A DNA stretch of 20,412 nt from Faucicola sp041855445 (GTDB lineage Bacteria > Pseudomonadota > Gammaproteobacteria > Pseudomonadales > Moraxellaceae): the NCBI GenBank assembly GCA_041855445.1, contig JBHAEG010000011.1, positions 1-20,412 of the forward strand, in the 5' to 3' direction. Positions 1-8,012 of this stretch are shown here, piece after piece; positions within the stretch are counted from its first letter, which is position 1; every line of letters begins with the position of its first letter. The position numbers were made by a program, and so were the translations under genes. Under the pieces are notes generated by a model, which had not been told where the DNA came from, did not search any database, and was given only the letters and a program-made list of their open reading frames with translations.

Positions 1-1
1 C

Positions 2-2185
2 AACAAACTACTAAAAAGAGAAGAAAACACAAAACGAATAAAAGTAACCATTAAAAACTTTAATGAAGAAAAACAACCAGCACTAAACATTAAATCAGCA
101 CTAGAAGAAATTACAACAGAAGCAGTTTCAGACTTCAAAGCATCACTACCAAGACTACAACAAATCGCCAAAGAAGCTTCTAAAGCAGTCGGTTATTACG
201 AAACTAGCTTTAGTTTTCAAAAAATTGATAATGAAAACATTCAAGTAACCATTACTAAAATTGGGGAACCCATTAAAGTAACATCTCGTATCATTGATAT
301 ACGAGGTGAAGCTACAACTGACACCCAAACATCATCTGAATTCAAAAAACTAAAAGAAACTCTACCCCCCAAAGAAAATGATATTTTCAATCATGGTACT
401 TATCAACAAAGTAAAGCAAAAATAGAAAATACCGCTAAAGCATATGGATTTTTTGACAGTCAATGGCTAAATAGCTCCGTTGATATTATCTTACCTGATA
501 ACACTGCTGAAATTGATTTAATTTATGATACTAAACAACGCTATCAATTTGATAACATTAAAATTTACACAATTAATAAAGAAGGTAAACTCACTGACAA
601 CCCTAATGAATTACCTATTAAAAAAGAATTATTAGAAAAATTAATGACTTATCAAGAAAATGACAAATATTTTCAGCCATTAATTACCAAACTTAGTAAT
701 AATCTACAAGCAACCCGCTACTTTAATACAGTAGATATTGACATTATAATGCCACCAGAAAATATTAACTCACAAACGACACTTTCATTTAATAACCAAA
801 CTCAAACCGAAAATACAGCTAACACAGAAAACAATCCCTCAAATATTCAAAATCAACAAGACATTGCACCACTTGAATTTGACATTGACGAAGATATAAC
901 AACCCGACTAAATGCAGTTAAACAAAAATCTCAACGTTTATTACAGGCTCCAGAAGATATACAGCTTGCACCAGACGATGAAAATACAAGCAAAAATCCA
1001 TTGGTTATTATTGCAAATAGCATTAGTAAAATCGCTAAAAAAATTGATAAAAAGGAAAACTCTATCGACCTGCTAAACAATTCTGCTCCATCAGAACTTA
1101 TTGAAAAACAAACAGCTGAACAAGTTTATCAAAATAAATCAATTCCAACTTATATTATCTTAAATGCCAATAAAACCAAAGAAGCTCAAATTGGTTTAGG
1201 TTATGAAACAGATAAAGGCTTTCGCATTATCGGTAAACTAAACAATAACTTATTAAATCGGCATGGACATCAAGTAGGTACAACAATTGGCATTTCTGAA
1301 GCAGATAAAATCATTGAATTTACAGGAAAAATTCCTTATAAGCACCCTTTAAATAATTATATTACGGGTAGTATTAGTTATGAAAATAAAAACGTTGATG
1401 ATGTAAATAATGTCTTTCAAACAGATACCCTACGGGCAGGCATCGCTAATCATATTAAAAAAGAAACTGGCTGGAATAGAATAATTTCTTTACGTTATCG
1501 CTATGATAAACTTGATAATAATGCTATTTATGAAGACCAACTAAAACTCCCACCACCTTTTAATAATTATGCCTCAAATTTTACTCAACAAGCATTATTA
1601 TTAGGTTATGCAATGAACAAAACCACCGTAGATAATACATTAAATCCAACCCGTGGTTATCGTCAATTTTATTCTATTGAAGTCGGTTCGGACGATTTAT
1701 TAACAGATACCAATATGGCAATCTTCCGAGCTGGATTATCAGGTATTTATAGTTTTGGTCGAAATAATAAACACCAATTACTAGGACGAGGCGATTTAGG
1801 GTATATTTATAGTGATAATTTTACTGATGTCCCGTATAAATTACGATTTTTTGCTGGTGGCGACCAAAGCATTCGAGGCTATGCGACAGACAGTCAAGGC
1901 CCTAAATATCAAAATGCAGACTTTTTATTAGGTGGAGATATTCTAGCAATTGGTTCATTAGAGTATAATTACCAATTCCGTGATGGCTGGCGAGCTGCAT
2001 TATTTACTGATTTTGGTAATGCCTATCAACTGCACGGAGAAGATACCAATTCAACAAAAGTCGGTATAGGTACAGGCGTTCGCTGGGCATCGCCCATTGG
2101 TATCGTGCGTTTAGATGTTGCAGTGGGTGTATCTGATGACGATAAACCTGTAAAATTATATTTCTTTATTGGTTCACCTATGTAA
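2..2185 (+). CDS. tamA: TamA-type Omp85 outer-membrane assembly protein (5' end cut off)
   Basis: The frame is open from the window edge, so the gene starts upstream; the first internal ATG (644) is not the start. The visible 727 residues show POTRA-like alternating strand/helix sequence to about residue 250, then a long Asn/Gln-rich stretch (about 250-378), then an Omp85 beta-barrel. The barrel opens with IPTYIILNANKTKEAQIGLGY, normal for TamA, and holds the conserved SIRGY loop at 623-627. It ends in a hydrophobic, aromatic-rich strand closing with FFIGSPM. In this family TamA sits in the outer membrane and, with inner-membrane-anchored TamB, moves proteins or lipids to the outer membrane. 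No tamB follows; a transporter ATPase starts 35 bases later. The long insertion just before the barrel is unusual compared with E. coli TamA. A BamA assignment is less likely because of the barrel sequence and context. The identification is firm at superfamily level and good for TamA. Confidence 0.85.
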   Translation, partial: NKLLKREENTKRIKVTIKNFNEEKQPALNIKSALEEITTEAVSDFKASLPRLQQIAKEASKAVGYYETSFSFQKIDNENIQVTITKIGEPIKVTSRIIDIRGEATTDTQTSSEFKKLKETLPPKENDIFNHGTYQQSKAKIENTAKAYGFFDSQWLNSSVDIILPDNTAEIDLIYDTKQRYQFDNIKIYTINKEGKLTDNPNELPIKKELLEKLMTYQENDKYFQPLITKLSNNLQATRYFNTVDIDIIMPPENINSQTTLSFNNQTQTENTANTENNPSNIQNQQDIAPLEFDIDEDITTRLNAVKQKSQRLLQAPEDIQLAPDDENTSKNPLVIIANSISKIAKKIDKKENSIDLLNNSAPSELIEKQTAEQVYQNKSIPTYIILNANKTKEAQIGLGYETDKGFRIIGKLNNNLLNRHGHQVGTTIGISEADKIIEFTGKIPYKHPLNNYITGSISYENKNVDDVNNVFQTDTLRAGIANHIKKETGWNRIISLRYRYDKLDNNAIYEDQLKLPPPFNNYASNFTQQALLLGYAMNKTTVDNTLNPTRGYRQFYSIEVGSDDLLTDTNMAIFRAGLSGIYSFGRNNKHQLLGRGDLGYIYSDNFTDVPYKLRFFAGGDQSIRGYATDSQGPKYQNADFLLGGDILAIGSLEYNYQFRDGWRAALFTDFGNAYQLHGEDTNSTKVGIGTGVRWASPIGIVRLDVAVGVSDDDKPVKLYFFIGSPM

Positions 2186-2220
2186 GCTAAATCACAAACT
2201 ATGATAAGGAATAATATACA

Positions 2221-3819
2221 ATGACAATCCTACAATTGCACAATCTTTGTATTGCGACAGAAAAACAAAAACTTGTTGATAATCTTAATTATAATTTGCA
2301 ACAAGGTGAAATCTTGGCAATTGTTGGTGAATCAGGTTCTGGCAAATCTTTATCAAGTTTAGCATTATTAGGTTTACTGGCAAATAATTTAAAAATATCA
2401 GGTACATTACAACTTAATGATATTTTTATAGATTTTAGTAAAATTCAGCAAGCTAATCATAAAAAATCAATCTTTCAACAAATTCGAGGTAAAAAAATTG
2501 GGGTTGTTTTTCAAGAGCCAATGACGGCATTAAATCCATTACATACCATTGAAAAACAAATTCATGAGAGTCTAAAACTTGCAGGAGTCGCAAAAAAAGA
2601 CTGGCATCAACAAACTATTCAATTATTACAACAGGTTAATATTATTGACCCAGAAAAAAAATTACAACATTATCCGCATGAATTATCAGGTGGGCAACGT
2701 CAGCGAATTATGATTGCCATTGCCATTGCTCAAAAACCAAATATACTCATTGCAGATGAACCAACGACTGCCCTTGATGTCACATTACGTCATGAAATCT
2801 TGACGTTATTAAAAAACTTAACGCAACAACATCAAATGGCGATGATATTAATTAGTCATGATTTAAATCTTGTTAAAAAATATAGTGATAACATTATTAT
2901 CATGAAAAAAGGTGTGACCATTGAAACAGGAAATACCGCTAAAATTTTTAACAATCCACAAAATCCATATACTAAATCGTTAATACAACAAGATTTTGGG
3001 CAACATTTGCCTATCCAAGATAAGCAAAAAACTATTTTAACAACAGAACAATTAACTATCCAATTTCCAATCAGTAAAAACTTTTTTGGCAAAACAAAAC
3101 ATTGGTTCAATGCGGTAAATAATTTAAATTTTTCTCTAGCCCAAGGGCAATCATTAGGTATTGTTGGTGAATCTGGTTCAGGAAAAACAACTACAGCATT
3201 AGCTTTATTAAAGTTATTACATGGTAAAACTAAAATATCTGGTAAGATATTATTAGATAATCATCAGCAATCAATCGATATTAATTCTTTGAATAATAAG
3301 CAATTTAAACCTTACCGTTCACTTATTCAAATGGTATTCCAAGACCCATATTCCAGTATTAATCCACGTTTTAATGTGTTACAAATTATTGAAGAAGGGC
3401 TAATTAGTCAAAAAATCGATAAAATCACCAGAGAAAAAATAGTCACTGATATATTAGAAACTGTTAATTTACCTAAAGAGTTTATTTATAGATACCCACA
3501 TGAACTATCAGGCGGACAACGCCAACGTGTCGCCCTTGCCCGTTCTTTAGTGATGAAACCCAAAATTTTAATTTTAGATGAACCAACATCAGCCCTTGAT
3601 AGCAATACTCAAGTTGAAATTGTCAAACTATTAAGAAAAATTCAATATGATTTTAATATTAGCTATATTTTTATCAGCCATGATTTAAGTGTTGTTAAAG
3701 CACTGTGTCAATATATTTTAGTATTAAAAGATGGCGAATGCCAAACTTTAGAGAAAACGGAAGATTTATTTCATAAGCCACAAAATAGTTATGTTCGTCA
3801 ATTAATTCAAAATATTTAA
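2221..3819 (+). CDS. yejF: Two-domain ABC transporter ATPase, YejF/oligopeptide type
   Basis: The 532-residue protein contains two complete ABC ATPase domains, matching the length of E. coli YejF (about 530). Domain 1 has Walker A GESGSGKS at 36-43, signature LSGGQRQR near 154-161 and Walker B ILIADEP near 174-180. Domain 2 has GESGSGKT at 316-323, LSGGQRQR at 429-436 and ILILDEPTS at 449-457. Both have the switch His (ISHDL). In the family it powers import of peptides or peptide-like compounds such as microcin C through YejB/YejE permeases with the YejA binding protein. Those partners are not in this window, so the gene is separated from the usual yejABEF order or lies next to an unseen remnant. 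A Shine-Dalgarno AAGGA lies 10 bases before the ATG. Its stop overlaps the stop of the convergent TerD-like gene by 4 bases. The fold is certain; the substrate is inferred. Confidence 0.85.
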   Translation: MTILQLHNLCIATEKQKLVDNLNYNLQQGEILAIVGESGSGKSLSSLALLGLLANNLKISGTLQLNDIFIDFSKIQQANHKKSIFQQIRGKKIGVVFQEPMTALNPLHTIEKQIHESLKLAGVAKKDWHQQTIQLLQQVNIIDPEKKLQHYPHELSGGQRQRIMIAIAIAQKPNILIADEPTTALDVTLRHEILTLLKNLTQQHQMAMILISHDLNLVKKYSDNIIIMKKGVTIETGNTAKIFNNPQNPYTKSLIQQDFGQHLPIQDKQKTILTTEQLTIQFPISKNFFGKTKHWFNAVNNLNFSLAQGQSLGIVGESGSGKTTTALALLKLLHGKTKISGKILLDNHQQSIDINSLNNKQFKPYRSLIQMVFQDPYSSINPRFNVLQIIEEGLISQKIDKITREKIVTDILETVNLPKEFIYRYPHELSGGQRQRVALARSLVMKPKILILDEPTSALDSNTQVEIVKLLRKIQYDFNISYIFISHDLSVVKALCQYILVLKDGECQTLEKTEDLFHKPQNSYVRQLIQNI

Positions 3820-4445
3820 TTTAAACTTTTGATTAAATATTTTTGTATTTCTTGTTCAAATTCTGGCAGATAATATGATTGTAATGGTTGTTTATTTAAA
3901 CAAATATTCCAAACATTTTCGTGATTTCGAGATAATGTTGCCACCCAAAAGGCAGTACATTCTATCGGTAAATGTGTCAAATCAAATTGGGTAATAATAT
4001 TACTTTCGTCATCACTTAAATGACAAAAACCATTAGTAACTTTTGATAGTGAATGACCATCAAATGATGATAAAATTAAGGTTATAAATTGTACTTTTTT
4101 AGCAATTTTATCAAAAAAAATATCAATTTTTTCTAATTCAATATGTGGGTTAAATGTATTTTCTGCATTAACATTTACGCCTTGTAGATTATCACTATAA
4201 TAGTAAATAGCTTCGGCATTGTCTCGAATATTTTTAAACCAAATACGTTCTAATGGATTAGCAAATTCATCATATAATAAACAAGATAAGTCTAAATCTA
4301 TCCAGCGATTTTTTTTCTGTAATTTATCTAAGAAGTTTTGCTTTCCTACAGAAGTGCGTTGCCAGCTTAAACCAAATATCCATTGTTTAAGTGCTACTTC
4401 TAAATTTTCAATTGGTACAATGGCGTTATTTTCTAGAATTTGCAT
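3816..4445 (-). CDS. TerD-family protein (tellurite/stress, Ca-binding type)
   Basis: The 209-residue cytosolic protein shows the TerD fold pattern. It has an N-terminal GLSWQ strand (25-29), the family's acidic strand IDLDLSCLLYD (49-59), the YYYSDNLQGVNVNAENTF segment (81-98) where family members carry the D-N-x-x-G turn, then a 'FDKIAKKVQFITLILSSFDG' strand (111-130), and a late acidic turn (DDESN, 145-149). TerD proteins bind calcium and belong to Ter stress modules; the exact molecular role is unsettled. Conservation is weak in the acidic metal-binding turns, so metal binding is uncertain. It follows the WYL regulator by 15 bases on the same strand and is probably co-transcribed with it. 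The 3' end overlaps yejF tail-to-tail. A separate TerY-like triad lies 5 kb away. Family membership is probable, the function unknown. Confidence 0.7.
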   Translation of the reverse strand: MQILENNAIVPIENLEVALKQWIFGLSWQRTSVGKQNFLDKLQKKNRWIDLDLSCLLYDEFANPLERIWFKNIRDNAEAIYYYSDNLQGVNVNAENTFNPHIELEKIDIFFDKIAKKVQFITLILSSFDGHSLSKVTNGFCHLSDDESNIITQFDLTHLPIECTAFWVATLSRNHENVWNICLNKQPLQSYYLPEFEQEIQKYLIKSLN

Positions 4446-4460
4446 TATAAACCTTATAAG

Positions 4461-5504
4461 TTAATTATTACTAAATTCATTATGTTGAAAAACTGCTATG
4501 GATAAAATCTCAGGTTCAACTTGTACTAAACCTCGACCAAAGCCACGCAACCACCATACTAATTGAGAGGTTAAATTCACAGTCGCTTTGACATGTAATC
4601 CTTGTTCATCTTCCCAAATTTGTTGGTCTTCACTTAATTGGCTTTCATATAAGCTATTGCCTGCTTTTGGGATAAATCGTAAATAAATAGATTGCATGGG
4701 CGACTGATTATTATTTTTATGTGTCTTGTGTTGCTCGTCAAATAGCGGAAATTGAAAGCCCATTGCACCTGTATTAATATAATCATCAATATCAAAATTT
4801 TCAGGTAAATTTGCTATGGTATTTTCCATTGTTGCCGTTTCAAAACGATGTAACGCAAAGTGCCGAATGTCATCAGATGGCTTATCATCACGACTGGCGA
4901 TGAGATAAATAATAGCACCTCGTTGAATAATGGCAATTGGATTTAATACATAGTTGGTCGCTTCATCACGTCCTCGAGCTTTATAAGTTGCTTTTAATTG
5001 TTGATTTTTAAACAATGCTTCATAAATAGCGTCTTTAGCTTCTGTCACGATTGGCGGTGCAATGAGTGGTTGATTTGCTGATAATATGCGGACTCGATTT
5101 AACCATGTGTGCGTAATTTTACTATCTTTTAGTTGCCGATTTGCCAAGTCAAACCATGGGAATAAATCTTCTAATATTGCAGGTGGCAATAGCTGAACTA
5201 AGTTATCTCGAACCATGCTAAAAGCAACAGCTTGTGATAAATTCATATGTGGTAAGCTTTGCATCGGGGCATCAGCTCGCCAACGCCAACCTTGTGGATT
5301 TGTATGATTTTTTTCTAAAGGAAACCTTTCTGCTAAAGAATTTAAGTCCCGCTGAACAGTCCGCAGGCTTACAACAAAGCCTAATAAATCTAATTGTTCT
5401 TTGATACGAGTTGTGCCAACCCAATGTTTACGGTCTAGTTGCAATAAAATTTGCCATTGTCTAGCGGTAGTTGCAGTGACTGCTTTAGACATATATTTAC
5501 TCAT
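4461..5504 (-). CDS. WYL-domain transcriptional regulator
   Basis: The 347-residue protein has an N-terminal DeoR-like winged helix-turn-helix (about 14-75, with TTRIKEQLDLLGFVVSLRTV and QRDLNSL). The middle WYL domain (about 155-225) contains NPIAIIQRGAIIYLIASRDD and HFALHRF. The C-terminal WCX-type domain (about 270-345) ends with WWLRGFGRGLVQVEP. The name-giving tripeptide reads I-Y-L (199-201) rather than W-Y-L. WYL domains sense ligands, often nucleotides or nucleic acid, and such regulators commonly control stress and defence loci. The next gene downstream is the TerD-like gene after 15 bases, its most likely co-transcribed partner. The start could be ATG 5504 or the ATG four codons later; neither has a strong ribosome site. 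The regulated targets cannot be read from sequence. Confidence 0.85.
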   Translation of the reverse strand: MSKYMSKAVTATTARQWQILLQLDRKHWVGTTRIKEQLDLLGFVVSLRTVQRDLNSLAERFPLEKNHTNPQGWRWRADAPMQSLPHMNLSQAVAFSMVRDNLVQLLPPAILEDLFPWFDLANRQLKDSKITHTWLNRVRILSANQPLIAPPIVTEAKDAIYEALFKNQQLKATYKARGRDEATNYVLNPIAIIQRGAIIYLIASRDDKPSDDIRHFALHRFETATMENTIANLPENFDIDDYINTGAMGFQFPLFDEQHKTHKNNNQSPMQSIYLRFIPKAGNSLYESQLSEDQQIWEDEQGLHVKATVNLTSQLVWWLRGFGRGLVQVEPEILSIAVFQHNEFSNN

Positions 5505-5640
5505 TTAAATTTGTATTAGCATAATTGTAAATAAAATAAATAAAAAAATCTATTGGCAAATTTTTTATTAGCACTAAGGCTAGTAGCTGTTTCATAAAAT
5601 GTATCTAAATATGTTTATTTATTATCAAAATTAAGTATAT

Positions 5641-5669
5641 TTGACAAGTAAACTGGTTTAACCTATACT
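5641..5669 (+). promoter_or_regulatory. Strong sigma-70-type promoter upstream of pncB
   Basis: TTGACA (5641-5646) and TATACT (5664-5669) are separated by exactly 17 bases, close to the sigma-70 consensus. Transcription would start near 5676 and run towards pncB, about 290 bases downstream, giving a long leader or a separate small RNA. Confidence 0.7.
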
Positions 5670-5686
5670 GCAAAACAATGATTTAT

Positions 5687-5711
5687 CGTGGGTGTCCCAC
5701 GACTGTTTTTT
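5687..5711 (+). terminator. Short hairpin plus T run just after the promoter (attenuator candidate)
   Basis: CGTGGG (5687-5692) pairs perfectly with CCCACG (5696-5701) around a 3-base loop, followed four bases later by six T residues (5706-5711). The hairpin begins only about 11 bases after the expected transcription start. It may act as an early terminator or attenuator; it could also be an insertion-sequence end hairpin. Confidence 0.45.
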
Positions 5712-5794
5712 AAACTTTAAAATCACTGTTAAAAATTGGTGGTAAGTTCTACCATATCAGCCTATAGCGTTGATGTAAGTCTTAAGTCAAACGG

Positions 5795-5843
5795 CAAGAG
5801 CAATGAACGGTGAAGTAGGCAGAAAACGCTAAATTTGCTCTTG
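5795..5843 (+). ncRNA. Candidate structured RNA element (perfect 9-base inverted repeat)
   Basis: CAAGAGCAA (5795-5803) is the exact reverse complement of TTGCTCTTG (5835-5843). The 31-base interval contains GAACGGTGAAGTAGGCAG. An alternative stem pairs CTAAAT (5829-5834) with ATTTAG (5849-5854), so two mutually exclusive folds are possible. It lies in the transcribed leader of pncB. It could be a regulatory leader or the 3' RNA part of a lost IS200/IS605-type element; I could not assign it to a known RNA family. Confidence 0.35.
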
Positions 5844-5915
5844 AGTGGATTTAGGTAGGTTTTTCGGAATGGAAAATAATAAAAATATAGTAAGGTAAGA
5901 AACATTGTAAATTTT

Positions 5916-5924
5916 TGGTATAAA
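5916..5924 (+). promoter_or_regulatory. Extended -10 box close to pncB
   Basis: TGGTATAAA gives a TG-N-TATAAA extended -10 element 46 bases before the pncB ATG, with no good -35. It could be a second, proximal promoter for pncB. Confidence 0.35.
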
Positions 5925-5969
5925 ACTTTTAAGTAAGTTTATGAAAAAAAGGTAACTGCAGGAACAGCT

Positions 5970-7175
5970 ATGACACAACAAGCAATCATTCATTCATTAT
6001 TAGACAATGATTTGTATAAATTTACAATGTTACAAGCAATTTTACATCAACACCCACAAACACATAGTGTTTATCGGTTTCGTTGTCGTAATAATCAAGA
6101 AACCGTTTATCCCCTTGCAGAAATTCAACAAGATTTAGAACATCAATTAGATATGTTGTGCGAGCTTAAATTACAACAAGATGAGCTTGATTATTTGCGA
6201 GGCTTACGTTTTATTAAAAAAGATTTCGTGGATTATATGGAATTGTTTCAATTAAAACGGCGTTTTATCAAAGTAACGACTGATGAAAAAGGACGTTTGT
6301 TTGTTAATATTGAAGGTCCAATGATACAAGCCATGTTTTTTGAAATTTTTGTATTGTCATTAATTAACGAATTGTATTATAGACGTTTAGATAACAAAGA
6401 CGTTCAGGCAGAAGGGCAACGGCGTTTAGATAATAAAATTCAGCTATTAAAACAATATGATGCACAACAAGTTGCGTCAGAGCCTGCATTTATTATTGCA
6501 GATTTTGGTACACGTCGCCGTTATAGCAAAGTTTGGCAAGAACACGTTATTAAATCATTACATCAAGCTTGTCCAAATATTTTTCGAGGAACATCTAACG
6601 TCTATCTGGCAAAAAAATATAATATTACCCCAATCGGTACAATGGCACATGAATTTTTGCAAGCATTTCAGGCGCTTGATGTGCGTTTGCGTAATTCACA
6701 AAAAGCTGCATTAGAAGCATGGGTTCAGGAATATCGAGGCGATTTGGGCATAGCCTTAACTGATGTCGTTGGTATGGACGCATTTTTACGAGATTTTGAT
6801 TTGTATTTTGCAAAGCTATTCGATGGTTTGCGTCATGATAGTGGCGACCCCTATGTGTGGGCAGAAAAAGCAATCGCTCATTATAATAAACTAAAAATTA
6901 ATCCCATGACAAAACAATTAACTTTCAGTGATGGGTTAAATATTGAACGGGCTTGGGCGTTACATACTACGTTTAAAAACCGTATCAAAACCAGCTTTGG
7001 TATTGGCACAAATTTGACAAATGATATGGGACTAACGCCACTAAATATTGTCTTAAAACTGGTCGAGTGTAACGGGCAACCTGTGGCAAAGCTGTCCGAC
7101 AGTGCAGGAAAAACTATGATACAAGATGAAACTTATCTAGCCTATTTACGTCAAGTTTTTGACGTAAAATCTTAA
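5970..7175 (+). CDS. pncB: Nicotinate phosphoribosyltransferase
   Basis: This cytosolic enzyme of NAD salvage joins nicotinate to PRPP, driven by ATP, giving nicotinate mononucleotide. At 401 residues it matches E. coli PncB (400). Family motifs are clear: the N-terminal LLDNDLYKFTM (10-20), ADFGTRRR (177-184), FRGTSNVYLA (205-214), the GTMAHE segment (223-228) with the phospho-accepting His at 227, and FDGLRHDSGDP in the PRPP-binding half. The start has AGGA six bases before the ATG. It stands alone on its strand, between the divergent WYL gene and a convergent lipoprotein gene. Its long upstream region with a strong promoter and a hairpin suggests regulated expression, but no known NAD-responsive site was recognised. 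The identification is very secure. Confidence 0.96.
   Translation: MTQQAIIHSLLDNDLYKFTMLQAILHQHPQTHSVYRFRCRNNQETVYPLAEIQQDLEHQLDMLCELKLQQDELDYLRGLRFIKKDFVDYMELFQLKRRFIKVTTDEKGRLFVNIEGPMIQAMFFEIFVLSLINELYYRRLDNKDVQAEGQRRLDNKIQLLKQYDAQQVASEPAFIIADFGTRRRYSKVWQEHVIKSLHQACPNIFRGTSNVYLAKKYNITPIGTMAHEFLQAFQALDVRLRNSQKAALEAWVQEYRGDLGIALTDVVGMDAFLRDFDLYFAKLFDGLRHDSGDPYVWAEKAIAHYNKLKINPMTKQLTFSDGLNIERAWALHTTFKNRIKTSFGIGTNLTNDMGLTPLNIVLKLVECNGQPVAKLSDSAGKTMIQDETYLAYLRQVFDVKS
7145..7168 (+). terminator. Inverted repeat within the last codons of pncB
   Basis: TTTACGTCAA (7145-7154) and TTGACGTAAA (7159-7168) are perfect reverse complements with a 4-base loop, ending just before the pncB stop. No T run follows, so intrinsic termination is doubtful. 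It may protect the mRNA 3' end or be coincidental to coding. Confidence 0.3.
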
Positions 7176-7183
7176 ATCAATTG

Positions 7184-7219
7184 ACAACAGTTCATGACGG
7201 TTTTTTCATGAACTGTTGT
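7184..7219. terminator. 14-base perfect palindrome between convergent genes
   Basis: ACAACAGTTCATGA (7184-7197) pairs perfectly with TCATGAACTGTTGT (7206-7219) around an 8-base loop rich in T. It sits between the stops of pncB and the lipoprotein gene, the usual place for a shared bidirectional terminator. A clear T run after the stem is missing on both strands. Confidence 0.5.
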
Positions 7220-7229
7220 ATGATGATAT

Positions 7230-7943
7230 TTAAAGGCTATCGCCTGCGACTAGTTGTAATGGCAAGGTGATAACATCAAATGCCAACGCAAAAGGTAACA
7301 GCACGAGTTTTGTCACAGGATTTTTCACACCGTTTGATGTTACTTTTTTCTCTTCAGTCACCGATGTATAGATGCTAACTGAGTAGGGCTTTGATAAATG
7401 TTTAAATTTAGATTGAATTAATGCTAAATTATTAACGGCAGGATAAACGCCCCCTTGAATATCGATGTTAAAACAAAATTTCTGGGCGTTCATTTTTTCA
7501 TCGCTTTGTTGGCTACAATCTTTGCCACGATTACGAATAATAAAATCAACATCGGATTTTTTTAGGTCATCTTTTAGGCGAGTATAAGATAAATTTAATG
7601 CACCTTTAAAGTTACCATCATTTTTTTCTGAATAAAAATTTAATCCTTTGGTGACTTGAATATAACGAGGGTCTAAATTAGACAATAATTGAGCCAACTC
7701 TTGTCCGCCACTGGTTAATACATAACTGTGTTTTTCCCCAACAATCACCACGCTATTTGTTGGGATACTAGGCATGGCTTGTGCTGGTTTGCCAAATGCT
7801 AGCACAGTATCCTCAACTAAAGTTATATTTTTTGTTTCAGTACGGCTGTAATTTCTGTCACTACCACTGATAAGCTGTGAGGTTGCACAACCTGAAAGTG
7901 TTATGGTTGCAAGCATTGCCGTTATCAAAAACCCTTTTTTCAT
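7230..7943 (-). CDS. YidX-like outer-envelope lipoprotein of unknown function
   Basis: The protein begins MKKGFLITAMLATITLSGCA, a lipoprotein signal with an LSGC lipobox; the mature protein would start at Cys19. I chose ATG 7943 rather than the ATG four codons upstream (7955), because GGAG lies six bases before 7943 and the upstream ATG would put the ribosome site inside the gene. The mature part resembles my recollection of E. coli YidX. It has VVIVGEKHSYVLTSGGQEL followed by LDPRYIQV, and a C-terminal hydrophobic LLPFALAFDVITLPLQL segment, a layout also seen in YceK/YidQ-type lipoproteins. The function of the family is unknown. Two Cys in the centre (DCSQQ...KFCFN) could form a disulfide. 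The nitronate monooxygenase is upstream on the same strand 70 bases away, so shared transcription is possible. Confidence 0.65.
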   Translation of the reverse strand: MKKGFLITAMLATITLSGCATSQLISGSDRNYSRTETKNITLVEDTVLAFGKPAQAMPSIPTNSVVIVGEKHSYVLTSGGQELAQLLSNLDPRYIQVTKGLNFYSEKNDGNFKGALNLSYTRLKDDLKKSDVDFIIRNRGKDCSQQSDEKMNAQKFCFNIDIQGGVYPAVNNLALIQSKFKHLSKPYSVSIYTSVTEEKKVTSNGVKNPVTKLVLLPFALAFDVITLPLQLVAGDSL

Positions 7944-7983
7944 CGCCATCTCCATAAATATCGATAAACTTTGTTTGTTATCA

Positions 7984-8008
7984 TAGCGAAATTTTTCAGG
8001 TTTCGCTA
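7984..8008 (-). terminator. Hairpin after the nitronate monooxygenase gene
   Basis: TAGCGAAA (7984-7991) and TTTCGCTA (8001-8008) are perfect inverted repeats with a 9-base loop, five bases past the stop of the minus-strand monooxygenase gene. No T run follows in that direction, so it may be a weak terminator or a stabilising stem ahead of the lipoprotein gene. Confidence 0.35.
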
Positions 8009-8012
8009 GTGT

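Larger units (their letters stand above)
5505..5969. other. 465-base gap between WYL gene and pncB with candidate leader RNA
   Basis: No credible protein gene lies here. The gap separates the divergent WYL regulator and pncB. It holds a near-consensus rightward promoter, a promoter-proximal hairpin with a T run, a perfect 9-base inverted repeat with a 31-base loop, and an extended -10 box close to pncB. A short frame (about 5755-5808) reads up to a TGA but has no start codon or recognised match. The GC-richer stretch 5750-5875 differs in texture from the AT-rich flanks and looks like structured RNA or a mobile-element remnant. Confidence 0.6.

Noticed and set aside
644..2185. A 513-residue TamA starting at ATG 644
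   Set aside because: The same frame is open back to base 2 with POTRA-like sequence, so 644 is an internal Met and the gene is truncated by the window edge.
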